Source: Candidatus Woesebacteria bacterium GW2011_GWB1_39_10 (GTDB taxonomy: Bacteria; Patescibacteriota; Microgenomatia; UBA8517). Taken from it: a DNA stretch of 45,545 nucleotides. Shown here piece after piece: positions 14,845 through 22,601 of this stretch (its first letter is position 1; the number at the start of each line of letters is the position of its first letter). Made by a program: the position numbers and the translations under genes. Location of the stretch: positions 181,079 through 226,623 of the forward strand of contig LBVU01000002.1 in NCBI GenBank assembly GCA_000993205.1, in the 5' to 3' direction. Under the pieces are notes generated by a model. That model saw nothing but the letters and a program-made list of their open reading frames with translations, was not told the DNA's origin and did no database searches.

Positions 14845-15277
14845 TGTTTGTTTCTCTAATTATTAATTATTAACTCATAATTATAAATTAATTTGTCATT
14901 AGCCTCATATTCTCCGCAAGCAACTGTATCCTATACTGTAAATAGTATATCGTATATAGTATATAGTATATTGGGATGAGGCGAACAATACTAAAGGCTA
15001 TAAATACTAACTCTCCTATCTGCTTAAACACACAATATTGAACAAGTTTTTACATCTTTTTTCAAATACTTATTTTAAAACTTATCCTCAAACAATCCTC
15101 AACTCGATTGGTATAATTTGACACTTACTATAAGTAAATATTTTAAAAGATATTACTTACAACCCCCTTCATTTAATTTAAATCAATAAGTGTAAATTGT
15201 ACAAAAAATTTAAACCTATAGCTTCCCTATGTCTCGATTTTTCCTCATATCCTATATACTACATACAATATACTAAT
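14845..15277. other. 433-nt AT-rich intergenic region
   Basis: No gene found. It contains tandem heptamers at 14944-14971, a TTAATTA-type repeat near 14862-14880, a TATAAT at 15113-15118 and an imperfect inverted repeat (AAGTAAATAT ... ATATTACTT, about 15133-15160). Both neighbouring genes are on the minus strand. It could include the promoter of the WecG/TagA gene. Confidence 0.5.
14944..14971. repeat. Intergenic heptanucleotide tandem repeat
   Basis: AGTATAT, CGTATAT, AGTATAT, AGTATAT: four perfect-period 7-nt units. Units of this type contain -10-like hexamers. Confidence 0.8.
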
Positions 15278-16288
15278 TTATCCTCTGGTGCTGACACTTC
15301 TTTTCCAAAGCTCGATATTTTCAAGAACTAAGCCCGTGCCCCTTACAACGCATAACAACGACTCGTCGGCAACGTGCGCGGGAACGCCGGTTTCTTGAGT
15401 CATCAGCTTATCAAAATTCCTAAGTAGCGACGTTCCCCCGCTCATTACAATCCCTTTATCTATTATATCTGCCGCTAGTTCCGGCGGAGTATCTTCCAAA
15501 ACCGCCTTTACCCCTCCCACTATTTGCATCAAAACAGGATTTATTGCCTCGCCAACCTCCGAAGAAGTAATAATTACGCTCCTGGGGAGGCCAAATACAA
15601 GGTCTCTGCCCGAAATCTCAAGCTTTTCCTCCTTGACAAGAGGGGTAGCTGAACCGATTTTCAATTTGATATCCTCAGATGTTTGGTCGCCTACTATTAA
15701 ATTGTGCTTCTTTTTCAAATAATTCTGTATCGCCTCGTCAATTTTATTTCCGGCAACCCTGACGGATTTGTGAGCCACGACCCCGCCCAAGGAAATCACA
15801 GCCGCCTCGGTTGAGCCTCCACCAACGTCCACTATCATATGCCCGGAAGGAGCGGATACCGGTATTCCCGCTCCAATCGCCGCAGCCAGAGGTTCATCGA
15901 TCAAATAGGCGTGAGAGGCCCCCGCGGAAAGAGTCGCATCCAAGGCTGCGCGGCGCTCTACCTGGGTGCATCCGGCAGGTACACAAACCATTACATTTGG
16001 TTTAAAAAACTGAAATCTCCCGACAACTTTACCAATAAAATACTTTAGCATTGCCTCGGTAATCTGATAATCTGCTATTACCCCGTCTCTCATGGGACGA
16101 CTTGCCACAAGAGCTTCAGGAGTCCTGCCAAGCATTTTTTTTGCCTCTTCCCCCACCGCAACCACTTTATTATCATCTGCAGAAATAGCCACAACTGTAG
16201 GTTCATTGACAATTAACCCTTCGCCAGCCAACCAAACCAAAGTGTTGGCTGTTCCAAGATCTATGGCTATATTTTTTCGTAAGCTCAT
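15278..16288 (-). CDS. mreB: Rod shape-determining protein MreB
   Basis: 336 residues, normal length. Actin-fold nucleotide-binding motifs: IAIDLGTANTLVW (phosphate 1), GHMIVDVGGGSTEAAVISLG (phosphate 2), DEPLAAAIGAGIPV, and the adenosine motif GIVMSGGTSLLRNFD. MreB polymerises under the membrane to organise cell-wall growth. It is alone here, without mreC or mreD. TATAAT at 16297-16302 ends 8 nt before the ATG. Confidence 0.95.
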   Translation of the reverse strand: MSLRKNIAIDLGTANTLVWLAGEGLIVNEPTVVAISADDNKVVAVGEEAKKMLGRTPEALVASRPMRDGVIADYQITEAMLKYFIGKVVGRFQFFKPNVMVCVPAGCTQVERRAALDATLSAGASHAYLIDEPLAAAIGAGIPVSAPSGHMIVDVGGGSTEAAVISLGGVVAHKSVRVAGNKIDEAIQNYLKKKHNLIVGDQTSEDIKLKIGSATPLVKEEKLEISGRDLVFGLPRSVIITSSEVGEAINPVLMQIVGGVKAVLEDTPPELAADIIDKGIVMSGGTSLLRNFDKLMTQETGVPAHVADESLLCVVRGTGLVLENIELWKRSVSTRG

Positions 16289-16296
16289 GTAATCGG

Positions 16297-16302
16297 ATTA
16301 TA
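16297..16302 (-). promoter_or_regulatory. -10 box of mreB
   Basis: TATAAT, minus strand, 8-nt gap to the ATG at 16288. Confidence 0.65.
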
Positions 16303-16324
16303 CCAGAGAATCAGAATACTCTGT

Positions 16325-16380
16325 TATGACACCCTCCTCGCATTGAAATGCGAGGTTTCCCTTAAGGGTGGGTGACATAT
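16325..16380. repeat. Intergenic hairpin with imperfect outer inverted repeat
   Basis: CCTCGCAT-TGAA-ATGCGAGG (16336-16355) is a perfect 8-bp hairpin, enclosed by TATGACACCC (16325-16334) and GGGTGACATA, which are near-complementary. It sits between divergent mreB and the PEGA gene. It resembles a REP or IS200/IS605-end type palindrome, but no transposase is nearby. Confidence 0.55.
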
Positions 16381-16406
16381 CGCTGCGAAGTTTTCTTGAA
16401 TGCTGT

Positions 16407-16412
16407 TATAAT
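16407..16412 (+). promoter_or_regulatory. Extended -10 of the PEGA gene
   Basis: TGTTATAAT: TATAAT with an upstream TG (extended -10), 7-nt gap to the ATG at 16420. Confidence 0.65.
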
Positions 16413-16419
16413 ATGATCC

Positions 16420-17610
16420 ATGACCAAAGTTCGTATTTTTGTGTTTTTGTCTACCCTGATAATTGTCGGGGTAATCGGTATTTTTGTTTCCTTTTATGCC
16501 CGAGGCTTTCGACTAAACTTAAAAACTTTTAAGTTTGAGCCTAATGGAATACTGGTTATCAAATCTGAGCCCGACGGAGCTTCGGTCTATATTAACGGAG
16601 AACTCAAAACCGCAACAAATACATCTCTTTCAATATCTCCCGGCGTTTATGATGTTGAAGTCAAAAAAGACGGTTTCTTCCCTTGGTATAAGCGACTCGC
16701 AATTGATAAAGAGATTGTGACCAACGTAAACATTTCATTATTTAGAAATGTTCCTTCGCTCTCGCCGGTGACTTTTTCGGGGGCGGTAAACCCAATGGTG
16801 TCTCAAGACGGAACAAAAATCGCTTTTCTTGTACCTAAAACGGGGCTTTGGAGTCTGGATACCTTTAACTTTCCCTTAGGATTTTCCAATGATCCCAAGA
16901 GGATTACGGACGGCGACCTGACAGGCTCAACATATATATTTTCACCTGATGCCAGACAGATTTTGCTAACTACATCTAACGGCATCTTTCTACTCGATTC
17001 CGGATCTTTTATTTCTCAATCCCAAAGAGTTAATATTGCCTCGCAAGCTCCATCTATACTTAATCAGTGGCAAAATGAAAAAAAGCTGAAAGCTGAAAGT
17101 TTAGTAAAATATCTGCCTCCCGAGCTTGCTGACATTTTGAAAAGAAAGACTGGCAGTTTTATTTTTTCACCTGACGAAGCAATGATCCTTTATGCGGCAA
17201 GTTCTTCGGGAACATTGCCCGACAACTTAATTAGACCACTACCGGGATCTTCTACCCAAAAACAGGAAAGAGCCATCAAGGCCGGTTCAACCTACGTATA
17301 CGACACCAAAGAAGATAGGAATTTCCTGATTACCAACCAGGAAGCAACAGTCAACGGTCAACAGTCAACGGCAAACAGTTTGCAAGGACTAGCCCTGCGC
17401 TGGATGCCTTCCAGCAGGCATATCCTGCTTGCCCAACCAAACCAAGTGATTATCATGGATTATGATGGTACAAATAGACAGACAATCTACTCCGGAAGCT
17501 ATTTTGCACCTTTTGCCTTTCCGTATAGAAATTCGACAAAACTACTTATTCTTACCAACCTTGGAGCCACATCCCTAATCCCCAATCTTTACGCACTAAC
17601 AGTAAAGTAA
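16420..17610 (+). CDS. Membrane-anchored PEGA-domain protein with beta-propeller-like C-terminus
   Basis: 396 residues. One N-terminal membrane segment (IFVFLSTLIIVGVIGIFVSF), then a PEGA domain at about 45-110 (GILVIKSEPDGASVYINGEL, LSISPGVYDVEVKKDGFFPW), then a region with TolB/WD40-like blades (DGTKIAFLVPKTGLWSLD, FSPDARQILLTTSNGIFLLD, FSPDEAMILYAASSSG, WMPSSRHILLAQPNQVIIMD). It is probably displayed outside the membrane and may bind wall or protein partners. Two heptanucleotide repeats are read in frame (KKLKAESL; ATVNGQQSTANS). Confidence 0.82.
   Translation: MTKVRIFVFLSTLIIVGVIGIFVSFYARGFRLNLKTFKFEPNGILVIKSEPDGASVYINGELKTATNTSLSISPGVYDVEVKKDGFFPWYKRLAIDKEIVTNVNISLFRNVPSLSPVTFSGAVNPMVSQDGTKIAFLVPKTGLWSLDTFNFPLGFSNDPKRITDGDLTGSTYIFSPDARQILLTTSNGIFLLDSGSFISQSQRVNIASQAPSILNQWQNEKKLKAESLVKYLPPELADILKRKTGSFIFSPDEAMILYAASSSGTLPDNLIRPLPGSSTQKQERAIKAGSTYVYDTKEDRNFLITNQEATVNGQQSTANSLQGLALRWMPSSRHILLAQPNQVIIMDYDGTNRQTIYSGSYFAPFAFPYRNSTKLLILTNLGATSLIPNLYALTVK
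17345..17379. repeat. Heptanucleotide repeat in the PEGA gene
   Basis: CAACAGT, CAACGGT, CAACAGT, CAACGGC, AAACAGT. A shorter one (AAGCTGA twice, then AAG) lies at about 17083-17099 in the same gene. Confidence 0.75.
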
Positions 17611-17626
17611 ATTTCCAACAAATTTG

Positions 17627-17698
17627 TGCTCCCAGCAAGAATTGAACTTGCATCTTGCCCTTAGGACGGGCCTACTCTATCCGTTGAGCTATGGGAGC
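17627..17698 (-). tRNA. tRNA-Arg (CCU anticodon)
   Basis: Cloverleaf on the minus strand: acceptor GCTCCCA/TGGGAGC, D-stem GCTC/GAGT, anticodon stem core GCCC/GGGC around loop GTCCTAA (anticodon CCT), T-stem GCAAG/CTTGC with loop TTCAATT, discriminator A. CCA is not encoded. The 27-43 pair is a mismatch. It is 4 nt from a tRNA-Pro. Confidence 0.92.
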
Positions 17699-17702
17699 TT
17701 GG

Positions 17703-17774
17703 TCGGGGTGCTGGGAATTGAACCCAGTGTCTTTACGTCCCGAACGTAACGTGATACCGATTCACTACACCCCG
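17703..17774 (-). tRNA. tRNA-Pro (CGG anticodon)
   Basis: Minus-strand cloverleaf: acceptor CGGGGTG/CACCCCG, D-stem GTGA/TCAC, anticodon stem TTACG/CGTAA around TTCGGGA (anticodon CGG), T-stem CTGGG/CCCAG, discriminator A. CCA is not encoded. Probably cotranscribed with tRNA-Arg. Confidence 0.94.
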
Positions 17775-17837
17775 AGGTGCTAAGGCTAATTATAACAGGA
17801 AAGTGGGTGTTCACACTACGTGATAATATTATTTTAT

Positions 17838-18374
17838 ATGCCCACTTCCCGTCCAGGTTATGAATATCTTTCTGCTTATACGCTTGGAAAAGTTATTCAG
17901 GATTTGACAGTTGAATTTAGTAATAAATATATCGATTACAAAAGTAGAACTCACGACCAAATGGTGCAAGCTGCACGTTCGAATTGCCAAAATGTTGCAG
18001 AAGGCTTCAGTAACCCATCATTAAAAGGTTACATTAAACTTGCAGGCATAGCTTACGGTTCAAACGAAGAATTAACAAAAGATTACCAAGACTTTTTACG
18101 ACAACATAATTTACCAATTTGGGGAAAAAATAACGAAAAAGTTAGGGTTTTTAGGGAATTTAGGGCGTTTTGGACTTCTCCAACATCCCTAAATACCCCA
18201 AAACCCCCAAACACCCCAACTGAGTTTGCAAATATGCTTCTCACTTTTTGTAATATGGAAGGTTTTTTACTTAAAAAGTTAGTTGCATCCCTATTAGAAA
18301 AACACGAGAAAGAAGGTGGCCTAACAGAAGAGTTATATAGAAAAAGAGTTGAATATAGGAAAGACCATTCCTAG
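17838..18374 (+). CDS. Four-helix bundle protein (23S rRNA intervening-sequence type)
   Basis: 178 residues from MPTSRPGYEYLSAYTLGKVI. It has the helix pattern of the S23/four-helix bundle family (VIQDLTVEFSNKYIDYKSRT, QMVQAARSNCQNVAEGFSNP, YIKLAGIAYGSNEELTKDYQ) and a last helix FANMLLTFCNMEGFLLKKLV. Function in the family is unknown. A low-complexity insert between helices (VRVFREFRAFWTSPTSL, NTPKPPNTPT) is made of TTAGGG-like units followed by their approximate complement. The frame opens at 17820, but a TATTAT box 5 nt before 17838 favours this start. Confidence 0.8.
   Translation: MPTSRPGYEYLSAYTLGKVIQDLTVEFSNKYIDYKSRTHDQMVQAARSNCQNVAEGFSNPSLKGYIKLAGIAYGSNEELTKDYQDFLRQHNLPIWGKNNEKVRVFREFRAFWTSPTSLNTPKPPNTPTEFANMLLTFCNMEGFLLKKLVASLLEKHEKEGGLTEELYRKRVEYRKDHS
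18142..18217. repeat. Inverted G-rich/C-rich repeat inside the four-helix gene
   Basis: Three TTAGGG-type units (18142-18173) are followed by CCCTAAATACCCCAAAACCC and similar (from 18187). Segments such as AATTTAGGG/CCCTAAAT and GTTTTGG/CCAAAAC can pair, giving a hairpin within the coding sequence. Confidence 0.55.
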
Positions 18375-18992
18375 TTATTTCTGGGTTAGTTCTTTTCGAG
18401 CACCTTCCCACTCTCTGGAGTATAAAATCTTTTCTATGGCAAGTTCATAATCGTTGATTTCGTCTGTTTTGAACCAAAGATCTATTTCCCTATTCGCTTC
18501 CTCGACACTGCCTGAAGCATGAACCAGGTTACGAATAGCGCGTTCGTCCGGGTCGGATAGAAAATAGGAATCAATTGTATAATCGGCCGTAATCGTACCA
18601 ACATCAGCAGCTAAGGGGTTGGTAGCCCCTCTGATCTTTCGTACATTTTGGATTGCATGAGCGCCTTCTATGACCATAGCGACAACAGGACCGGTAGTAA
18701 GATACTTAACCAACCTTTTTTGAACATTTTCAGCAATTTCTACCGGTTTCTTTTTGAGGTCTACCCCTTTTTCTTTATACGAAGCAATTGTGCGTTCTCC
18801 TAATAAAATTTTATCCGATTCCGGCATGTCATAATGCTTCTGAGCCAAACCAGAATCCGGCCAAGCCATGCGCATAGCGATGATTTTAAGACCTTTTTTC
18901 TCAAATCTTGTAAGAATTTCCCCAATTAAGCCCCTTTGAACCCCATCTGGTTTGATTAAAACTAAAGTTCTCTCGTGTAATGACGTTTTCAT
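18375..18992 (-). CDS. ndk: Nucleoside diphosphate kinase, extended form
   Basis: 205 residues against about 150 for typical NDK. Core motifs: ERTLVLIKPDGVQRGLIGEI, GPVVAMVIEGAHAIQNVRKI, GATNPLAADVGTIT, and the active-site region RNLVHASGSVEEANREIDLW with the phosphate-accepting histidine. A 25-residue insert (PESDKILLGERTIASYKEKG) lies before the GPVVAM strand, and there is a C-terminal tail. It balances NTP pools using ATP. TATAAT ends 7 nt before the ATG. Confidence 0.92.
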   Translation of the reverse strand: MKTSLHERTLVLIKPDGVQRGLIGEILTRFEKKGLKIIAMRMAWPDSGLAQKHYDMPESDKILLGERTIASYKEKGVDLKKKPVEIAENVQKRLVKYLTTGPVVAMVIEGAHAIQNVRKIRGATNPLAADVGTITADYTIDSYFLSDPDERAIRNLVHASGSVEEANREIDLWFKTDEINDYELAIEKILYSREWEGARKELTQK

Positions 18993-18999
18993 CTTATTG

Positions 19000-19005
19000 A
19001 TTATA
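19000..19005 (-). promoter_or_regulatory. -10 box, leaderless start of ndk
   Basis: TATAAT on the minus strand with a 7-nt gap to the ATG at 18992. Confidence 0.65.
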
Positions 19006-19095
19006 TTCTTTAAAGCTTTGTTTAATCAACTCCAGTTTTGATGTAGAAAGATATATAAATACTTATTCTGTTTGTTAACGAATAACCTCCTCAAA

Positions 19096-20382
19096 CTATA
19101 TCAAGAGCTTTTTATATTTCTCCACATCCTTGTATGGCCCTATTATTGCCAAGTTCAAGTGGTCTTTAATAAAAATCTTTTTGGCTTCTTGGACAACTTC
19201 TTCCACCGTCACATTATCAATTCTTTTATACAACGCGTCGGGAGTTAAGATTTCATCTAAAAACATAATTTGTTCCGCAAAAAAGTCCCCAGCAACCTGT
19301 GTATCCTCCAAAGAAAGCGCAATGTGACCCTTAAGATATTCCTTTGTCTTTTCCAGCTCTTTGGGGGAAATTGGAAATTTGCCGTCTGCCAGGCCGTAAA
19401 GTTGATCCAAAATCACCTTAATCGCCTCCTCGCTTTTTGCCACGTTTACTCCGGCATAAACTCCGGTATACCCAACTTCATTAAATTTATCATTGGCAGG
19501 TTTAACGGCATAGGCAAGCCCCCGTCGTTCCCTTACTTCAATAAAAAGCCTGGAACTCATGGGGCCACTTAAAATTGTAGAAAGCACACTTTGGGCAAAT
19601 CGGCCCGCGTATCCCCTGCCCTCACTCAAGAAACCAAGAATGACATGCGCCTGTTCAACCTTTTTGGTTTTGAGTTGGAATTGTGGCTTTGTCTGTACAC
19701 CTTTAAAGACCGTGTCTTTAAAGGTAGTTTTTCGATCTTCGCTTTTAGCTTTTAGCTGATTAAAATACTTTTCAACCAACTCCAAAGCTTTTTTCTCTTC
19801 GATTCCACCAGAAACCGACACAAACATATTTTCCGGATAGTAATGCAGTGCCCTGTAAAGTTCAAAATCGCTTTTAGTTATTCGTTTTACGCTCTTCGCT
19901 TCCCCACCTATGTCCCAACCCAAAGAATTTTCTTTAAAAATCAATCCTTCAAACACATCGTGGATTTTTATCATAGGGGTATCCTCATACATCGCCAATT
20001 CCTGAATAATTGTTCCTTTTTCGCGTTCAATCTCCTCAGATTTAAGAAGCGGAGAAAGCACCATGTCACTTAAAACATCCATTGCGATTTCGGCGCTGCC
20101 AGAACGGGATTTTATGTAAAAATTTGTCCAATCTTTGCTTGTCCCAGCATTAAACTCTCCGCCAATCGAATCCACCGCCTCACTGATAGCCTTGGCCGAT
20201 GGGCGCTTGACGCTTCCCTTGAATACCATGTGTTCAAGAAAATGGCTGATACCGTTTATCCTTTTATCCTCAAATCTTGACCCAGTTTTGACCCATACGG
20301 TCACCGTAACCGATTCAAGACCCGGCATGGGAACGGTTATTACTCTTAGGCCACTTTCCAATTTATGAAGTTTGTAATCCAT
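19096..20382 (-). CDS. M16 family zinc peptidase (processing-peptidase-like)
   Basis: 428 residues from MDYKLHKLESGLRVITVPMP. The inverted zinc motif HFLEH (GISHFLEHMVFKGSVKRPSA) and a downstream glutamate in the ERGTIIQELAMYED-like segment are present. The C-terminal half has the typical RGLAYAVKPANDKF stretch. It cleaves peptides in the cytoplasm or at the membrane. The start at 20382 is chosen over the longer frame (20418) because TATACT (20389-20394) ends 6 nt upstream, and the longer start would fall inside the divergent gene's promoter. A family B palindrome (19699-19725) is read in frame as TFKDTVFKG. Confidence 0.9.
   Translation of the reverse strand: MDYKLHKLESGLRVITVPMPGLESVTVTVWVKTGSRFEDKRINGISHFLEHMVFKGSVKRPSAKAISEAVDSIGGEFNAGTSKDWTNFYIKSRSGSAEIAMDVLSDMVLSPLLKSEEIEREKGTIIQELAMYEDTPMIKIHDVFEGLIFKENSLGWDIGGEAKSVKRITKSDFELYRALHYYPENMFVSVSGGIEEKKALELVEKYFNQLKAKSEDRKTTFKDTVFKGVQTKPQFQLKTKKVEQAHVILGFLSEGRGYAGRFAQSVLSTILSGPMSSRLFIEVRERRGLAYAVKPANDKFNEVGYTGVYAGVNVAKSEEAIKVILDQLYGLADGKFPISPKELEKTKEYLKGHIALSLEDTQVAGDFFAEQIMFLDEILTPDALYKRIDNVTVEEVVQEAKKIFIKDHLNLAIIGPYKDVEKYKKLLI
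19699..19725. repeat. In-ORF palindrome, family B, in the M16 gene
   Basis: Arms ACCTTTAAAGAC and GTCTTTAAAGGT around CGT: a perfect 12-bp-arm palindrome. A copy with one mismatch in 27 nt occurs in argS at 26450-26476. Both are read in the same frame, TFKDTV followed by FKG or LQG. A CTTTTAG heptamer repeat adjoins at 19742-19756. Confidence 0.85.
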
Positions 20383-20388
20383 TGGAGT

Positions 20389-20410
20389 AGTATATTGTAT
20401 GTAGTATACT
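20389..20410. promoter_or_regulatory. Overlapping divergent leaderless promoters
   Basis: TATACT on the minus strand (20389-20394, 6-nt gap to the M16 ATG at 20382) and TATACT on the plus strand (20405-20410, 6-nt gap to the DUF1003 ATG at 20417). The 22 bases between and including them form GTAGTAT-type heptads. Two polymerases could not use both at once. Confidence 0.65.
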
Positions 20411-20416
20411 TTAGTC

Positions 20417-20929
20417 ATGTCCCAAAATCCTCATGGTAAATCCAGTCAGATCATAAAGAGTTTTGAGGCTAAATCACTTAGTAAAAGGTCGTTTGTGGCC
20501 AAAGTTGTAGATTTCCTTACCTCTTACTTCGGAACAATAGGATTTCTTTTCGCAAACGCGGCTGTTTACGGAATTTGGGTTTTGGGAAATTCGGGAAAAA
20601 TCCCTGGGTTCCCCCAAATCGACCCCTACCCCTATTCATTCATGAACTCGTTCGTTTCGATTGAGGCAATTATTCTTTCAGTTATAGTATTAATGAGTCA
20701 GAACAGAGAAAGTCAGCGTGATGTATTGCGGAACGAACTAGGGCTACAGGTTGAGCTAATTTCCGAAAAAGAAATCACCAAAATACTCAAAATTCTCAAG
20801 GAAATCCGCTCGGAACAAAAGAACGCTAAACCTGATCCGGAGCTTGAAGAAATGACTAAGGAAATTGACGCAGGGTATATTGAACGAAAACTGGAAAAGG
20901 AACTAACGGAATCAGAAAAAATAGCTTGA
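20417..20929 (+). CDS. DUF1003 membrane protein (copy 1)
   Basis: 170 residues. Two hydrophobic helices flank the family signature: FGTIGFLFANAAVYGIWVLG, IDPYPYSFMNSFVSIEAIIL, and SVIVLMSQNRESQRDVLRNE. A long charged helix (ISEKEITKILKILKEIRSEQ) follows into the cytoplasm. Function of DUF1003 is unknown. A clear paralogue lies 4.6 kb downstream at 25536, on the far side of an unrelated gene block. Confidence 0.9.
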   Translation: MSQNPHGKSSQIIKSFEAKSLSKRSFVAKVVDFLTSYFGTIGFLFANAAVYGIWVLGNSGKIPGFPQIDPYPYSFMNSFVSIEAIILSVIVLMSQNRESQRDVLRNELGLQVELISEKEITKILKILKEIRSEQKNAKPDPELEEMTKEIDAGYIERKLEKELTESEKIA

Positions 20930-20984
20930 CTTTAAACTTCTATAGGCTTAAACTTCTCCCAAAGTTTGCAGAAAACTTTAATAG

Positions 20985-21003
20985 TGTAAAGTGCACCTTT
21001 ACA
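20985..21003. promoter_or_regulatory. Palindrome upstream of the 409-aa gene
   Basis: TGTAAAG-TGCAC-CTTTACA, 7-bp arms, in the 120-nt leader of the membrane-protein operon. Placement suggests an operator, but no matching regulator is visible. A direct repeat AAACTTCT (near 20935 and 20950) is also present. Confidence 0.45.
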
Positions 21004-21049
21004 TCATCAATTTTAATTTTGATTCCACAACCCGTGAAAGGAGGTTGAA

Positions 21050-22279
21050 ATGGAAAACTATTTGAGTGCGTTTCCTAATACAGGTTCGGCAACAAAGCAC
21101 CAACTGCGCCACCTTCTTTCGCAAGTTGGTAACGCAGACGAAGTTTTGAGGAAGGCAACCGAAAACGGTGTATCACCGGAGAGTTTGGTCCAATGGCTTG
21201 ATAACGGCATTCAGAAACAACAAAAAGCTACCAACAGTCAACCGATTGTTGAAGCGACGGGATCGAAACGAACCGAGGTTCAACCATCTGAACAAAAAAA
21301 GGAAGAACCAGAAAAACCGGCTGAAGAGAAGCCAGGATTGCGCGAACGATTGGCAAGCAGATTCAGCCGTGGCAAGCCAAACAAGAGGCCCAAAGCTGAT
21401 CGGAATGAAGCTGGCAATCGGGACAACCAACAGAAATCCGGTTTACCATGGATGTGGATCGGAATCGGGATTGCAATTGTGGCAGTTGGTCTTGCCGGCT
21501 GGCAGTTTACGAAGAACGGCATAGCCCTTCCCAGTTTCAGCGGCAACAGAACAGATTTCAATCTCTCTGGGGCGCCAAGTTTTATCATAACTCTGCTGTT
21601 TGCCCCAACTATTCTTGTAGCCATAAACATTATCTCATTCGCCGAAGCATTTTCCAGAAAAGAAAGATTGCTCCTTGACTGGTGGATCGCAATACTAACA
21701 GTTGTAACTCTGGTTGAACGGGTCGCTATCGGCGAAAAGCTCTGGTTGTTCCTTTTGGGCGCATGCACCTTTGGAATGGCTGTAGCCATCTTTTTAAACG
21801 AATCTCAAGAACAAGGTGGTTGGTTCGATGCAATCGACTTAACCCCGTTGGGGAACGCTGCCGGAATGCTTTTGATCATACACGCCGCCAATTGGGCCGC
21901 CATTCCATATCCTACATATGTTCCAATCTGGATCGTATGGGTTGTTTTTGGCGTTTCTATGATCAAGGAACTCGCACGAACATTTTGGCTTGGGGTATTT
22001 GCAGTCGTAACCGGTGTGGCGGCAGCAATTACACTTAATGCCTCTGTGATTTCAATCTGCCTTGCAGCATCTGTCATTGCGGTAACCGTAGGTTCACGCA
22101 AGGGATGGGTTCCAACGTCTCGGCACCGCAGCGATACCTCTGTTTTCTCGGGAAGCGGTCGAGAGCTTTCGATCATCATTCCCTATGATGTGGTCCTTGG
22201 ACAAGTTTATGCGTTCGCGTTAACAGCGTTTGCCCTGTACGGCAACTTTTTGGTTGCGACATTTACAGGCGGGCAATAA
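21050..22279 (+). CDS. Unrecognised polytopic membrane protein, 409 aa
   Basis: A cytoplasmic-looking N-terminus has a short helical domain (residues 1-50, HQLRHLLSQVGNADEVLRKA), then a Lys/Glu/Pro-rich linker (70-125). From residue 130 there are about nine hydrophobic helices (LPWMWIGIGIAIVAVGLAGW, FIITLLFAPTILVAINIISF, IWIVWVVFGVSMIKE and others). A textbook Shine-Dalgarno, AAAGGAGGT (21037-21045), precedes the ATG, unlike most genes outside this block. It is first of four genes ending at a strong terminator. I cannot assign a family. Confidence 0.8.
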   Translation: MENYLSAFPNTGSATKHQLRHLLSQVGNADEVLRKATENGVSPESLVQWLDNGIQKQQKATNSQPIVEATGSKRTEVQPSEQKKEEPEKPAEEKPGLRERLASRFSRGKPNKRPKADRNEAGNRDNQQKSGLPWMWIGIGIAIVAVGLAGWQFTKNGIALPSFSGNRTDFNLSGAPSFIITLLFAPTILVAINIISFAEAFSRKERLLLDWWIAILTVVTLVERVAIGEKLWLFLLGACTFGMAVAIFLNESQEQGGWFDAIDLTPLGNAAGMLLIIHAANWAAIPYPTYVPIWIVWVVFGVSMIKELARTFWLGVFAVVTGVAAAITLNASVISICLAASVIAVTVGSRKGWVPTSRHRSDTSVFSGSGRELSIIIPYDVVLGQVYAFALTAFALYGNFLVATFTGGQ

Positions 22280-22301
22280 CAAATTTCACATCAACCAATC
22301 T

Positions 22302-22352
22302 CCCCCGTGGGACAGATTTTTCTTCTCAACAAAGAAAATCATCTCACGGGGG
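22302..22352 (+). other. Intercistronic hairpin
   Basis: CCCCCGTG (22302-22309) pairs with CACGGGGG (22345-22352), and inside it ATTTTTCTT faces AAGAAAAT. A long hairpin between the first and second genes of the block, with only a weak T run downstream (TTTTT, 22363). It may stabilise mRNA or partly terminate. Confidence 0.6.
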
Positions 22353-22388
22353 CTACGTATCGTTTTTGTAAATTGGAAGGAGATACAA

Positions 22389-22589
22389 ATGAAACTGTTT
22401 AGTAGAAAAAATCGCACAGCTCCCCCACCGTTACCGGGATGGAAACGATTCCTGGTTGGCCTTGCCACGCTTACGATCATAATGATCTCAGCCGGCTTGG
22501 CAATCGGCGTTGACTGGCGCTTGGGTGCGGGACTGTTCGTGATCATGCTAATTGCAAGTCCCTTCATCAACGCCAAGTGGAATTTTTAG
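22389..22589 (+). CDS. Small membrane protein, 66 aa
   Basis: Begins MKLFSRKNRTAPPPLPGWKR with a basic, proline-rich cytoplasmic end, then two helices (FLVGLATLTIIMISAGLAIG; LGAGLFVIMLIASPFINA). A strong ribosome site (GGAAGGAGAT, about 22375-22384) lies just upstream. Unrecognised; second gene of the block. Confidence 0.75.
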   Translation: MKLFSRKNRTAPPPLPGWKRFLVGLATLTIIMISAGLAIGVDWRLGAGLFVIMLIASPFINAKWNF

Positions 22590-22601
22590 TAGGAGGAAGA
22601 G

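Noticed and set aside
15060-15130. Possible replication origin (TTATCCTCA near a DnaA-box-like sequence)
   Set aside because: A single weak match, no cluster of boxes and no dnaA or dnaN nearby.
21173-22179. Minus-strand ORFs of 124-169 aa opposite the 409-aa membrane protein
   Set aside because: Antisense shadow frames; the plus strand has SD, promoter context and terminator.
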